Program-made: the position numbers and the translations under genes
The notes under the pieces: generated by a model
What the model was told of the DNA's origin: nothing
Database searches by the model: none
Seen by the model: only the letters and a program-made list of their open reading frames with translations
In this document: positions 36,786-44,544 of the stretch, one piece after another
How positions within the stretch are numbered: position 1 is the first letter of the stretch
Layout of the letters: each line of letters begins with the position of its first letter
Source: Jiangella asiatica
Lineage (GTDB): Bacteria > Actinomycetota > Actinomycetes > Jiangellales > Jiangellaceae
DNA: 63,419 bases
Assembly (NCBI RefSeq): GCF_004349065.1
Contig: NZ_SMKZ01000039.1
Location: 1 to 63,419 of the forward strand
Direction of reading: 5' to 3'

Positions 36786-39543
36786 CCCTCGGCAGCCCCG
36801 GCGGGCGCGCACGCGCGCCGGCATGGGCCGGCTGGTGCGGGCCGAGCTGCGCGCGCACTGGGGCCGTGCCCTGGCGCTCGGCCTCGGCGTTGTCGCGGCG
36901 ACCACGGCCTTCACCGTGCTCACCGGCGCCTCTGAGGTGGAGCGGCTGGAGCTGCGCGGAGAGGTCGTGGCGGCCCAGGACGACTATCACATCCTGGTAC
37001 GCCCGCCCGGCAGTCGCAGCGAGCTCGAGGCCGTGGCGGGCCTCGTACGGCCGTACCAGCTGTCCGGGCAGTTCGGCGGCATCGCGCTGGACGACTACGA
37101 CGCGATCCGCGAGCTCTCCGGTGTCGAGGTCGCCGCTCCGGTGGCCATGGTCGGCTACGTCATGACCGCGACCCAGGTGGCCGTCGAGGCCGGCCCGCGC
37201 GACGAGACCGGCCGCGAGCTACTCGTGGCCGACGTCGTACACACCACCGACCGCGGCCTGACGGCCATCGAGCAGCCGGCGGCGTCGTATTCCTACGTCA
37301 CCCCGAACCCGATCACGTTCGTCGGGCCCGCGGGCGACGACGCGGCGCCGTACGGCCTGGTCGAGACGGCGCCGGACGGGTCTACGACGCTGGTGTGCCC
37401 GGCGTGGCAGGACCTCGCGTCGGCCCCCGACGTGCCGGCGACCGCCGCCCGCGAGCGCAGCCGCACCTGCGAGTCCACTCAGCCCGGTCACGACGCCGCC
37501 GCTCGCCAGTGGCAGGCACCGGACCAGCGCACTGTCGTGGTCGAATGGTCGTTCCCGATGCTCGTGGCCGCCGTCGACCCGGCCCAGGAGGCGGCACTGA
37601 ACCAGGGGAGCGGCCAGCCCGCGTCACTGCTCGCGCTGGGCGACGCGCCACCGGCGAGCGGCACCGGCAGCCGGCCGGTCCCCGTCGTCGTCGCCGCAGA
37701 GCCCCAGGTGGACGCGCAGGCCGAGGTCACGGTGCGGGAGCTGCCCGGCGAGGCGGCCGACCGGCTGGCCTCCGGCCTCACCCTGGAGCAGGTGGGCGAG
37801 CTCCTGACCACGCCTGGCGCCGTCGTCGCCACCGAGACCGTCACCGCCCAGCAGGCCTACGAGGTGCTGGTCGAGCAGGCGCGCACCAGCGGCACCAACA
37901 TCGTCGTCGACAGCTTCTGGACGACCCTGCCCACGACCTACGACGTGGGTGCCGACGGCGTGCTGGCGCCGCGGCCGGTGGAGAACCCGTGGGACGTCTG
38001 GCGCTCGCCGCTGCGGGCCGGCGGCTACGTCCCCGCACCGCCGCTCGTCGCCGACACCGGCTTCCGCGAGGTGCGCCCGCATCCAGGCACCGCCTCGGGC
38101 CAGAGCCAGCTGCCGCAGATGCAGATCGTCGGCGTGTTCGACGACGTCGAGGCCGCCGAGTTCGACGGGGCACACGGACTGCCGCCGGCCGACGCGCGCA
38201 GCAGCGAACTGCTGGGCGGGGTGCCGCTGCTGCCGTCCGGGAGTCCCGCGGCCTATCACCTGGGCCCGCCCACGGCATTTATCCGACTGTCCGACCTCGA
38301 AACGTTCACCCGCTCCGGCATCGAGCTGGCCGAGCCCGACGCGCCGATCAGCGCGGTCCGGGTCCGGGTCGCGGGCGTCAGCGGGGTGAGCGCGGTCGAG
38401 CGGGAGCGGGTGCGCCTGGTCGCCGACCAGATCCGCGCCGCCACCGGCCTCGACGTCGACGTCGTCCTCGGCAGCTCCGCGACCGAACAGACCGTGGCAC
38501 TCCCGGAGGGCGCGTTCGGCCGGCCCGAGCTGGCGTTGGTCGAGACCTGGCTGCGCCAGGGGGTCGTCGCGGCGGTCATGCGGGCCGTCGACCACAAGAG
38601 CGTCGCGCTGTTCGTGCTGGTCCTGGCGGTCAGTGCGCTGTTCGTCGCGAACGTCTCCGCCGCGTCGGCCCGCTCCCGGCGTGGTGAACTGGCGGTACTG
38701 AGCCGCGTCGGCTGGAGCCGCCGCCACATCCTGCGGTTGCTGCTGACCGAAGTCATGCTGGTGGGCGGCGCCGCCGGGGTGACCGGCGCCCTGGTGTCGG
38801 TCGCGGTCGGCCGGATCAGCGGCCTGGACGTGACGGCGGACCGCGCTGCGGTGGCGATCCCGGCGGCGGTCCTGGTCGCGCTCGGCGCTGCCGCCTTTCC
38901 GGCCTGGCGCGCGTCCCGGCCGGCCACCGCCGCCGTCCTGCAACCCGGCGGGGTCCGGGTGCGCCGGATGGCGGCACGGGCTCCGACGGTACGCGGCCTG
39001 TGGTCGCTCGCCGTCGCCAACGTGGTCCGCTCGCCCGGCCGCACGGGCCTCGGCGTGGTCGCGGTGGCACTGGGCTGTGCAGCACTCACCGTCCTGCTCG
39101 GCATTACGGTGGCCTTCCACGGCGCCGTCGTCGGCTCGGTGCTCGGCGACGCCGTCTCGCTGCGCGCCCGGGAGATCGACTACGTGGCCGCGCTGGTCAC
39201 CGTCGCCCTGTCGAGCGTGGCCGTCGCGGACGTTGTCTTCCTGAACGTCCGCGACCGGCGGGCGGAGATCGCGGTGCTCCAGGCCGTCGGCTGGGGTGAC
39301 GGGCGGGTCCGGCGGCTGGTGCTGACCGAGGCAGCGCTGATCGGGCTGGCCGGCGCGGTCCTCGGCACCGTCGCCGGCCTCGTGCTCGCGGCCGGCTTGG
39401 CCGGCGAGTTCCAGCCCGAGCTGGTGGTCGTGGCCGTCACGACGGTGGCGGGCGGGACCGCGGTGCCGGTGCTGGCCAGCCTGGTCCCGGCCGCCGCGCT
39501 GCGCAGGATGACCGTCGCGACCACCCTGACCCGCGACGCTTGA
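36769..39543 (+). CDS. FtsX-like permease of a MacB-type transporter
   Basis: This 924-residue permease has one membrane helix near residues 25-45 (ALALGLGVVAATTAF), a very large outside domain of more than 550 residues, then FtsX-type helices at about 605-630, 660-690 and 705-725, and three more in the C-terminal part (about 750-920). Motifs RGELAVLSRVGWSRRHILRLLL and RRAEIAVLQAVGWGDGRVRRLVL are typical of the FtsX fold. ATG 36769 is favoured by GGGAG eight bases before it; the gene overlaps the exporter by 17 bases. It probably pairs with the LolD-like ATPase at 32958. MacB-like pairs often give peptide resistance or extraction, so self-protection is an attractive but unproven role. Confidence 0.85.
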   Translation: MWPPADPRQPRRARTRAGMGRLVRAELRAHWGRALALGLGVVAATTAFTVLTGASEVERLELRGEVVAAQDDYHILVRPPGSRSELEAVAGLVRPYQLSGQFGGIALDDYDAIRELSGVEVAAPVAMVGYVMTATQVAVEAGPRDETGRELLVADVVHTTDRGLTAIEQPAASYSYVTPNPITFVGPAGDDAAPYGLVETAPDGSTTLVCPAWQDLASAPDVPATAARERSRTCESTQPGHDAAARQWQAPDQRTVVVEWSFPMLVAAVDPAQEAALNQGSGQPASLLALGDAPPASGTGSRPVPVVVAAEPQVDAQAEVTVRELPGEAADRLASGLTLEQVGELLTTPGAVVATETVTAQQAYEVLVEQARTSGTNIVVDSFWTTLPTTYDVGADGVLAPRPVENPWDVWRSPLRAGGYVPAPPLVADTGFREVRPHPGTASGQSQLPQMQIVGVFDDVEAAEFDGAHGLPPADARSSELLGGVPLLPSGSPAAYHLGPPTAFIRLSDLETFTRSGIELAEPDAPISAVRVRVAGVSGVSAVERERVRLVADQIRAATGLDVDVVLGSSATEQTVALPEGAFGRPELALVETWLRQGVVAAVMRAVDHKSVALFVLVLAVSALFVANVSAASARSRRGELAVLSRVGWSRRHILRLLLTEVMLVGGAAGVTGALVSVAVGRISGLDVTADRAAVAIPAAVLVALGAAAFPAWRASRPATAAVLQPGGVRVRRMAARAPTVRGLWSLAVANVVRSPGRTGLGVVAVALGCAALTVLLGITVAFHGAVVGSVLGDAVSLRAREIDYVAALVTVALSSVAVADVVFLNVRDRRAEIAVLQAVGWGDGRVRRLVLTEAALIGLAGAVLGTVAGLVLAAGLAGEFQPELVVVAVTTVAGGTAVPVLASLVPAAALRRMTVATTLTRDA

Positions 39544-39558
39544 CCCGTTGCGATCGGT

Positions 39559-39575
39559 CGGAGGTGCAGCCTCCG
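39559..39575 (+). terminator. Short hairpin after the peptide cassette
   Basis: CGGAGG-TGCAG-CCTCCG lies 16 bases after the permease stop codon. There is no T-run, as in many high-GC terminators. Confidence 0.35.
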
Positions 39576-39643
39576 CGAGGCGGCGGATCCGGCTCCTGTG
39601 GTGGGTCGGCCGATTCACCGTCGGTGATCGGGCCGACGGATCC

Positions 39644-39829
39644 GGGTGGTCTCAGGTAGCGGTGGCCGGTCGGACTCGTCCAGACGGTGGCGCCGGAGGG
39701 GGAGGCGCCCGACGTCCCAGCCGCCCGTGGTGCTCGATCGGTGCGCGGCCATCGCCACCCGCCGGCGGCTGCCAGGTGCCGAGCGACCTGGGCGGGGATG
39801 AAGCCGTACCCGCGACCGGCAGGGAGTTC
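39644..39829 (-). pseudogene. Relic of a DUF222/HNH endonuclease gene
   Basis: The minus strand reads ELPAGRGYGFIPAQVARHLAAAGG, close to the DUF222 end motif (GYGPIPA-x-AR), then jumps directly to WRWPRT...ATVWTSPTGHRYLRPP, which resembles the extreme C-terminus of DUF222-HNH proteins. The part between them, including the HNH motif, is missing. The rest of the gene has been lost. DUF222-HNH genes are abundant in actinomycete genomes and behave like selfish elements. This relic accounts for the 380-base gap before the metallophosphoesterase. Confidence 0.45.
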
Positions 39830-39923
39830 GTCCTGCGGATCGCAGGCCGTCACGCGCTCTCCGCCGGGCGGCCATGTCCGGTTGATCCGATGTGCCGGAT
39901 CAGAACTCTCACCGGAGGTCCGC

Positions 39924-41816
39924 ATGCCCGAACGTCCCACGGCCGGTGGTGTCGCCCGCCGTCGTCTCCTCCAGGGTGCGCTGGCCGCACCGGCGGCGAT
40001 CGCAGTCCCCGGCCTCGCCGCCGGCGTCGCTGCCAACCCCGTCGCGCACGCCGCGCCCGTCGTCCCGCCCTTCCCTGGCGCCTACGACCCGCAGAGCCCG
40101 CGCTTCTCGATCGCGGTTCTGCCGGACACTCAGTATCTGTTCGACGAGGACCGCTCCGACCCCGAGCCGCTCGCGGCGACGTTCCGCTACCTGGGCGAGC
40201 AGCGGGGCGTAGCCAACGTCGCGTTCATGACGCACCTCGGCGACGTCACCGAGCACGGCACCCAGGACGAGATCGACCTGGCCGACCGGACGTTCGAGGC
40301 GCTGGACGGGCTGGTGCCGTTCAGCGTGCTCGCCGGCAACCACGACGTGCCGGGCGCCACCGACGACCAGCGTGGCGACTCGCCGTATCTGGGCGCGTTC
40401 GGGCCGTCCCGGTTCGCCGGGAGCGAGACGTTCGGCGGTGCGTCGCCGGACGGCTACAACAGCTTCCACGTCGTGCCGGCGGCCGGCCGGGAATGGCTGG
40501 TGCTGGCGCTGGACTGGCGGATCTCCGACGCCGGGCTGGCCTGGGCTCAGGGCGTGTTCGACGCCCACCCGGAGCTGCCCGCCGTCGTGACGACGCACGA
40601 CCTGGCGGCGGCCGGCGACGACGGCGTCTCCGCGCTGTCCGGCAACGGGCAGCGGCTCTGGGACAGGCTGCTGCGCCGCAACGACCAGGTGTTCCTCGCG
40701 CTCGGCGGGCACTACTGGCCGCCCGGGCGCACTGTGCTGACCAACGACGCCGGCAACGACGTGCACGTGCACATCACCAACTACCAGGACCGCTACTACG
40801 GCGGCGCCGGGATGATCCGGCTCTACCAGTTCGACCTGGTCCGCGGCACGATCGACGTCGAGACGTTCGCGCCGTGGTTCCTCACCCGCCAGGCGGGGGA
40901 GCGGCCACCGCTGGGCGCGGATGTCATCGAGCTGACCGGCGACGTCGACCGGTTCAGCCTGCCGGTGGACTTCGCGGCCCGGTTCGAGGGGTTCGCGCCC
41001 GTGCCGAAGCCGCCCTCGCGCCCGCCGACGCGGGTGATCGGCCGCGACACCGTCGCCTACTGGCGCTTCGACACGCTCGGCCTGCGCGGACGGGTGACCG
41101 AGGGCGGTGTCGTCGCCGACGGCGCGGTCGCCCAGGACCTCACCCGCAACGGCAACGACCTGGTGGCCCGCCGTCTGCACTCCACCGTGCCCGAGCTGCT
41201 GACCCGTTCGCTGGACCACCATGACGGCGCGCCCGCTCACGCCAGCCTGCGGTTCGACGGCGGCCAGTCGCCCGACCGCGGCGCCGTGCTGGAGGCGGTC
41301 GCCGCGGCCCCGATCAACGCGGAGAAGTTCCTCGGCGGCTACACCATCGAGGTGTTCGTCAAGCTGCCCGAGCCGTTCGTCGGCAACCACGCCTGGATGG
41401 GCATCTTCAGCTGGCAGGGCCGGGCCGGCGACGCCGGGAAGACCGCCGGCTACTCGCCGCTCGAGCCGACCTGCAGCCTCAACGTCTCACCGGAGCGCTT
41501 CCTCCAGTACGTGCTCTACCCGCACGTGCAGGACGCGTCGCCGACGTCGTGGAGCCACGCGCTGCCGGTCGGTCGATGGTTCCACGTGGCGGTGGTCAAC
41601 GACGGCGAGCGGACGGTGGTGTGGGTGGAGGGTTCGCCGATCGCGCGCAACCCCAGCCAGCCGGCGCACGGCATCGCCACGCTCGGCCGGCCGTTCACGC
41701 TCGGCGCCACCGGCTGGAACCTCGGCTTCGGGCAGGGGTTCTACGGCTTCCTCGGCGACGTGCGGATCAGCGGCCGAGCCCTCGAGCCCAGCGAGTTCAT
41801 GACGCCGTTGGTGTGA
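39924..41816 (+). CDS. Tat-exported metallophosphoesterase with LamG-like domain
   Basis: The 630-residue protein begins MPERPTAGGVARRRLLQGALAAP, with a twin-arginine signal (RRRLLQG). The catalytic core has the calcineurin-like motifs VLPDTQYL, HLGDVTEHG, LAGNHDVPG and VTTHDLA, with HVHITNY late; these place two metals. A LamG/concanavalin-like domain (about residues 440-630, with TIEVFVKLPEPFV and WFHVAVVNDGERTVVWVEG) follows. It likely cleaves phosphate esters or nucleotides outside the cell, which suits the phosphate-uptake operon 1.7 kb downstream, although no PHO box was seen before it. GGAGGTC before ATG 39924 is a strong ribosome binding site. Confidence 0.87.
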   Translation: MPERPTAGGVARRRLLQGALAAPAAIAVPGLAAGVAANPVAHAAPVVPPFPGAYDPQSPRFSIAVLPDTQYLFDEDRSDPEPLAATFRYLGEQRGVANVAFMTHLGDVTEHGTQDEIDLADRTFEALDGLVPFSVLAGNHDVPGATDDQRGDSPYLGAFGPSRFAGSETFGGASPDGYNSFHVVPAAGREWLVLALDWRISDAGLAWAQGVFDAHPELPAVVTTHDLAAAGDDGVSALSGNGQRLWDRLLRRNDQVFLALGGHYWPPGRTVLTNDAGNDVHVHITNYQDRYYGGAGMIRLYQFDLVRGTIDVETFAPWFLTRQAGERPPLGADVIELTGDVDRFSLPVDFAARFEGFAPVPKPPSRPPTRVIGRDTVAYWRFDTLGLRGRVTEGGVVADGAVAQDLTRNGNDLVARRLHSTVPELLTRSLDHHDGAPAHASLRFDGGQSPDRGAVLEAVAAAPINAEKFLGGYTIEVFVKLPEPFVGNHAWMGIFSWQGRAGDAGKTAGYSPLEPTCSLNVSPERFLQYVLYPHVQDASPTSWSHALPVGRWFHVAVVNDGERTVVWVEGSPIARNPSQPAHGIATLGRPFTLGATGWNLGFGQGFYGFLGDVRISGRALEPSEFMTPLV

Positions 41817-41845
41817 TCCGGGCGTTGGGCGGCGGCGCCACCGGA

Positions 41846-42260
41846 TCAGTCGAAGAGTTCCTCGACGGTGTTGACGGTGGCGGCGCGGCGTGCCCAGGCG
41901 TCGAGCTGGTCAAGGTCGGTGGAGTCGGTGATGCGGGCTCTTGCGCGGTCGGGCACCTGCACGCCACGGGCGGTGAGGACGGCCGAGGTAGGCCGGTCAG
42001 CTCCACCGATTGTTGCGGTCGCGGCCCAGCTGTGCCTCGACGACGATCGCTAGGACGGGTGTGTCGCCGTTAGCGGTCAGTACGATGACGGCGTCGGCGC
42101 GGAATTCGGTGGGCACGAGGTCGTTGAGATCGGTCGGTGCGAGGGCGGCCCGCCGGTGGGTGGGCACGTCGATGTCGAGCGGATCGACCAACAGCTGCGC
42201 GACCAGGGCAGGCTCTTGGCGGAACAGCTCGATCAACACCTCGTGGAGGTTGGACGGCAC
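41846..42260 (-). pseudogene. Truncated actinobacterial Rpn/PD-(D/E)XK-like gene
   Basis: The N-terminal part (from GTG 42260, VPSNLHEVLIELFRQEPALVAQLL, then PTEFRADAVIVL, VLAIVVEAQLGRD) matches a common actinobacterial hypothetical family related to PD-(D/E)XK nucleases. A stop follows RNNRWS. Further on, a different frame gives SAVLTARGVQVPDRARARI and TDLDQLDAWARRAATVNTVEELFD, the normal C-terminus, ending at 41846. The middle is missing. So the gene has an internal deletion plus frame change and is not functional. Confidence 0.6.
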
Positions 42261-42316
42261 AAGCGGGACGTCAACCGGGCGCACCGACAAGACGGACAGA
42301 GACGCCAGGCCCTTGT

Positions 42317-42335
42317 GAATAGCGCCACTCTATTC
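42317..42335. promoter_or_regulatory. Inverted repeat upstream of the GDPD-like gene
   Basis: GAATAG and CTATTC are spaced by CGCCACT in an unusually AT-rich patch between the Rpn-like relic and the GDPD-like gene, about 90 bases before its start. It may be an operator for either; evidence is positional only. Confidence 0.3.
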
Positions 42336-42424
42336 TGTGACAATTCAGTACAAAGACACCTGATCGCCATTGTGGGTCGGGAGGCTCTGACCTATCAGAG
42401 CTCCTCGGCCCGAAAGGCACTGAC

Positions 42425-43282
42425 ATGCCAAGTTCCCTGCTCAAGCGCGCTCTCGTCACGTCCGCGGTCGTGGCCGTGGGCACCGCCGTCGTCGTCACGC
42501 CGGCCCAGGCGGGCGGCTACCACGAGCCGGACAACATCGCTCACCACGGCGCGTCCGGTGCGGCGCCGGAGAACACCCTCGCCGCCGTCGACCTCGCTCT
42601 CGACCAGGATGCGGACGTCGTCGAGGTCGAGGTTCAGCGCACCTCCGACGGCGAGCTCGTCGTGATCCAGGACCTCGGTCTGGCTCGCACGACGAACGTC
42701 GAAGAGGTGTTCCCCGACCGCTCGCCGTGGCTCGTCAGGGACTTCACCTTGGCTGAGATCCGGCAGCTCGACGCGGGTTCGTGGTTCGGGCCGGAGTTCG
42801 CGGGCGAGCCGGTCCCGACCCTCGACGAAGTGATCGACGAGGTGGGTTACCACCACGGGCTCGTCATCGACCTCGCGAACCCCCAACTCTACCCGGGGAT
42901 CGAGGCCGACCTCGCGGACCAGCTCAGGTCGAACTACCGGTACCTGATCCGTGCCCTCGCCTACGAGACCTTGGCCGTTCACTCGGTCAACGCGACCTCG
43001 GCGCAGACGTTCCACGATGCACTGCCGTACGTGCCGGTCGGCGTGGTGTACAACTCACGTCCGTCCGACGCTCAGCTCGTCGCGGTCAGCGAGTGGGCTG
43101 ACAGCGTCAGCGCGCAGTACCTGTCGACCGACCAGGCTCTGATCGACCGGGCCCACGAGCTGGACCTCGGCATCAGCGTGCACACCGTCAACACCGCGGA
43201 CCACATGGCCGACTATGCCGCATTCGACGTCGACGGCATCGTGACCGCATTCCCGGCGCTGCTGGACGACGTCCTCGACTGA
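42425..43282 (+). CDS. GDPD-family secreted protein with altered active site
   Basis: A 285-residue protein with signal peptide (LLKRALVTSAVVAVGTAVVV, cleaved after AQA, residue 29). The fold matches glycerophosphodiester phosphodiesterases: HHGASGAAPENT (residues 40-51), VEVEVQRTSDGELVVIQD and late GISVHTVNTADHM. Key residues differ: the HRG arginine is His, the E-x-D metal pair is E67-V-E69, and the catalytic His of the VVxHD motif is Gln82. So ordinary GDPD activity is doubtful; it may bind substrate or have a new specificity. It lies next to the pst locus, where phosphate-ester scavenging would fit. GAAAGG before ATG 42425 is the ribosome binding site. Confidence 0.8.
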   Translation: MPSSLLKRALVTSAVVAVGTAVVVTPAQAGGYHEPDNIAHHGASGAAPENTLAAVDLALDQDADVVEVEVQRTSDGELVVIQDLGLARTTNVEEVFPDRSPWLVRDFTLAEIRQLDAGSWFGPEFAGEPVPTLDEVIDEVGYHHGLVIDLANPQLYPGIEADLADQLRSNYRYLIRALAYETLAVHSVNATSAQTFHDALPYVPVGVVYNSRPSDAQLVAVSEWADSVSAQYLSTDQALIDRAHELDLGISVHTVNTADHMADYAAFDVDGIVTAFPALLDDVLD

Positions 43283-43359
43283 GCTGGCGAAACGATGCCG
43301 CGTGGGCCGTTGCCCCGAGTTGGGGCGACGGCTCACGTTTCGGACTGATCGCCGCGATG

Positions 43360-43377
43360 GTTCACCGAGCGTTCACT
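43360..43377. promoter_or_regulatory. PHO-box-like direct repeat before pstC
   Basis: GTTCACC-GAGC-GTTCACT forms two 7-base units spaced 11 bases start to start, the pattern of actinobacterial PhoP binding sites. It lies 133 bases before pstC, the expected location for control of phosphate-uptake genes by PhoRP under phosphate limitation. No phoP/phoR gene is in the window. Confidence 0.7.
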
Positions 43378-43509
43378 GCCTGCCCCGTTGGGCGGATCGC
43401 TACATCGTGGCAATGTGGACATGATGCATCAAGGCGATTCAAGTAATGACAATCTACTCGGCGAGGATGCGGCAGTGCAGGGTGCGCGAGCGACGGAGGC
43501 CAGTGGCTG

Positions 43510-44535
43510 ATGTCCACCACGACCACGACGCGTGTCGAGCCCGAGGGCCAGGTCGCCGAGGACGCGCCACGCACGTTGAAGGCGGCCATCGGTCCGACCG
43601 ACCGCGTGTTCCGGGGAATCTCCAGGGGTGGCGGCTTCGCCGTTCTCGCGGTCATGTCGCTGATCGGCGTGTTCCTCACCTTCCGTGCGCTGCAGGCTCT
43701 GCGGGAGGCCGGCTGGTCGTTCGTGACCACCGAGGCGTGGGAACCCGACGGCGGCGAGTTCGGCATCGCGGCGGTGCTGGTCGGTACGATCCTGATCGCC
43801 CTGGTGGCTATCGCCATCGCCGTCCCGCTGGCCGTAGGCACTGCCCTCTACATCTCCGAGTACGCGCCAGCCAGGATCAAGCGGACCCTGATCAGCATGG
43901 TCGACCTGATGGCGGCCGTGCCGAGTGTCGTCTACGGCTTGTGGGGCGCGTTCTTCCTGCAGTGGAACATCCTCGGACTCTCGCGGTGGATCTCCACGTG
44001 GTTCGGCTGGATCCCATTCCTCTCCGTCGAGGGCACCGACCCGCGCGACCCGCTGGCCACGGAGACCGTGTACACCGCGTCCACGCTGATCGCCGGCATC
44101 GTCGTCGCGATGATGGTCACGCCCATCACCTGCTCGGTGATGCGTGAGGTGTTCTCGCAGGCACCGGCTGGCGAACGCGAAGGCGCGTATGCGCTCGGCG
44201 CGACCAAGTGGGGGATGATCCGCTCGGTCGTGCTGCCCTACGGCAAGGGCGGCATGATCGGCGGCACGATGCTCGGCCTAGGCCGGGCACTCGGCGAGAC
44301 CATCGGCGTCTACCTGGTCATCTCGCCGGTGTTCGTGATCCAGCCACGCATCCTCGAGAGCGGCACCAGTTCGGTGTCGTCGTTGATCGCCCTGCGCTAT
44401 GGCGAGTCGTCGCAGTTCGAACTGTCCGCGCTGATGGCTGCTGGCCTCGCCCTGTTCCTGATGACGCTGGTGGTCAACTTCGCCGCCTCGTCGATCATCG
44501 CCCGATCGCGTTCCGGCGCCGTGAGCGACGCATAG
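43510..44535 (+). CDS. pstC: Phosphate ABC transporter permease PstC
   Basis: The 341-residue integral membrane protein has six transmembrane helices and PstC motifs: MVDLMAAVPSVVYGLWG, and the EAA-like loop EGAYALGATKWGMIRSVVLPYG followed by GLGRALGETIGVYLV. It forms the membrane channel with PstA. ATG 43510 follows GGAGG. First gene of a long cluster of Pst and surface genes, behind a PHO-box-like repeat. Unusual context is that pstB lies 10 kb away at 54824, separated by binding-protein and sortase-related genes. Confidence 0.93.
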   Translation: MSTTTTTRVEPEGQVAEDAPRTLKAAIGPTDRVFRGISRGGGFAVLAVMSLIGVFLTFRALQALREAGWSFVTTEAWEPDGGEFGIAAVLVGTILIALVAIAIAVPLAVGTALYISEYAPARIKRTLISMVDLMAAVPSVVYGLWGAFFLQWNILGLSRWISTWFGWIPFLSVEGTDPRDPLATETVYTASTLIAGIVVAMMVTPITCSVMREVFSQAPAGEREGAYALGATKWGMIRSVVLPYGKGGMIGGTMLGLGRALGETIGVYLVISPVFVIQPRILESGTSSVSSLIALRYGESSQFELSALMAAGLALFLMTLVVNFAASSIIARSRSGAVSDA

Positions 44536-44544
44536 GAGACGACG

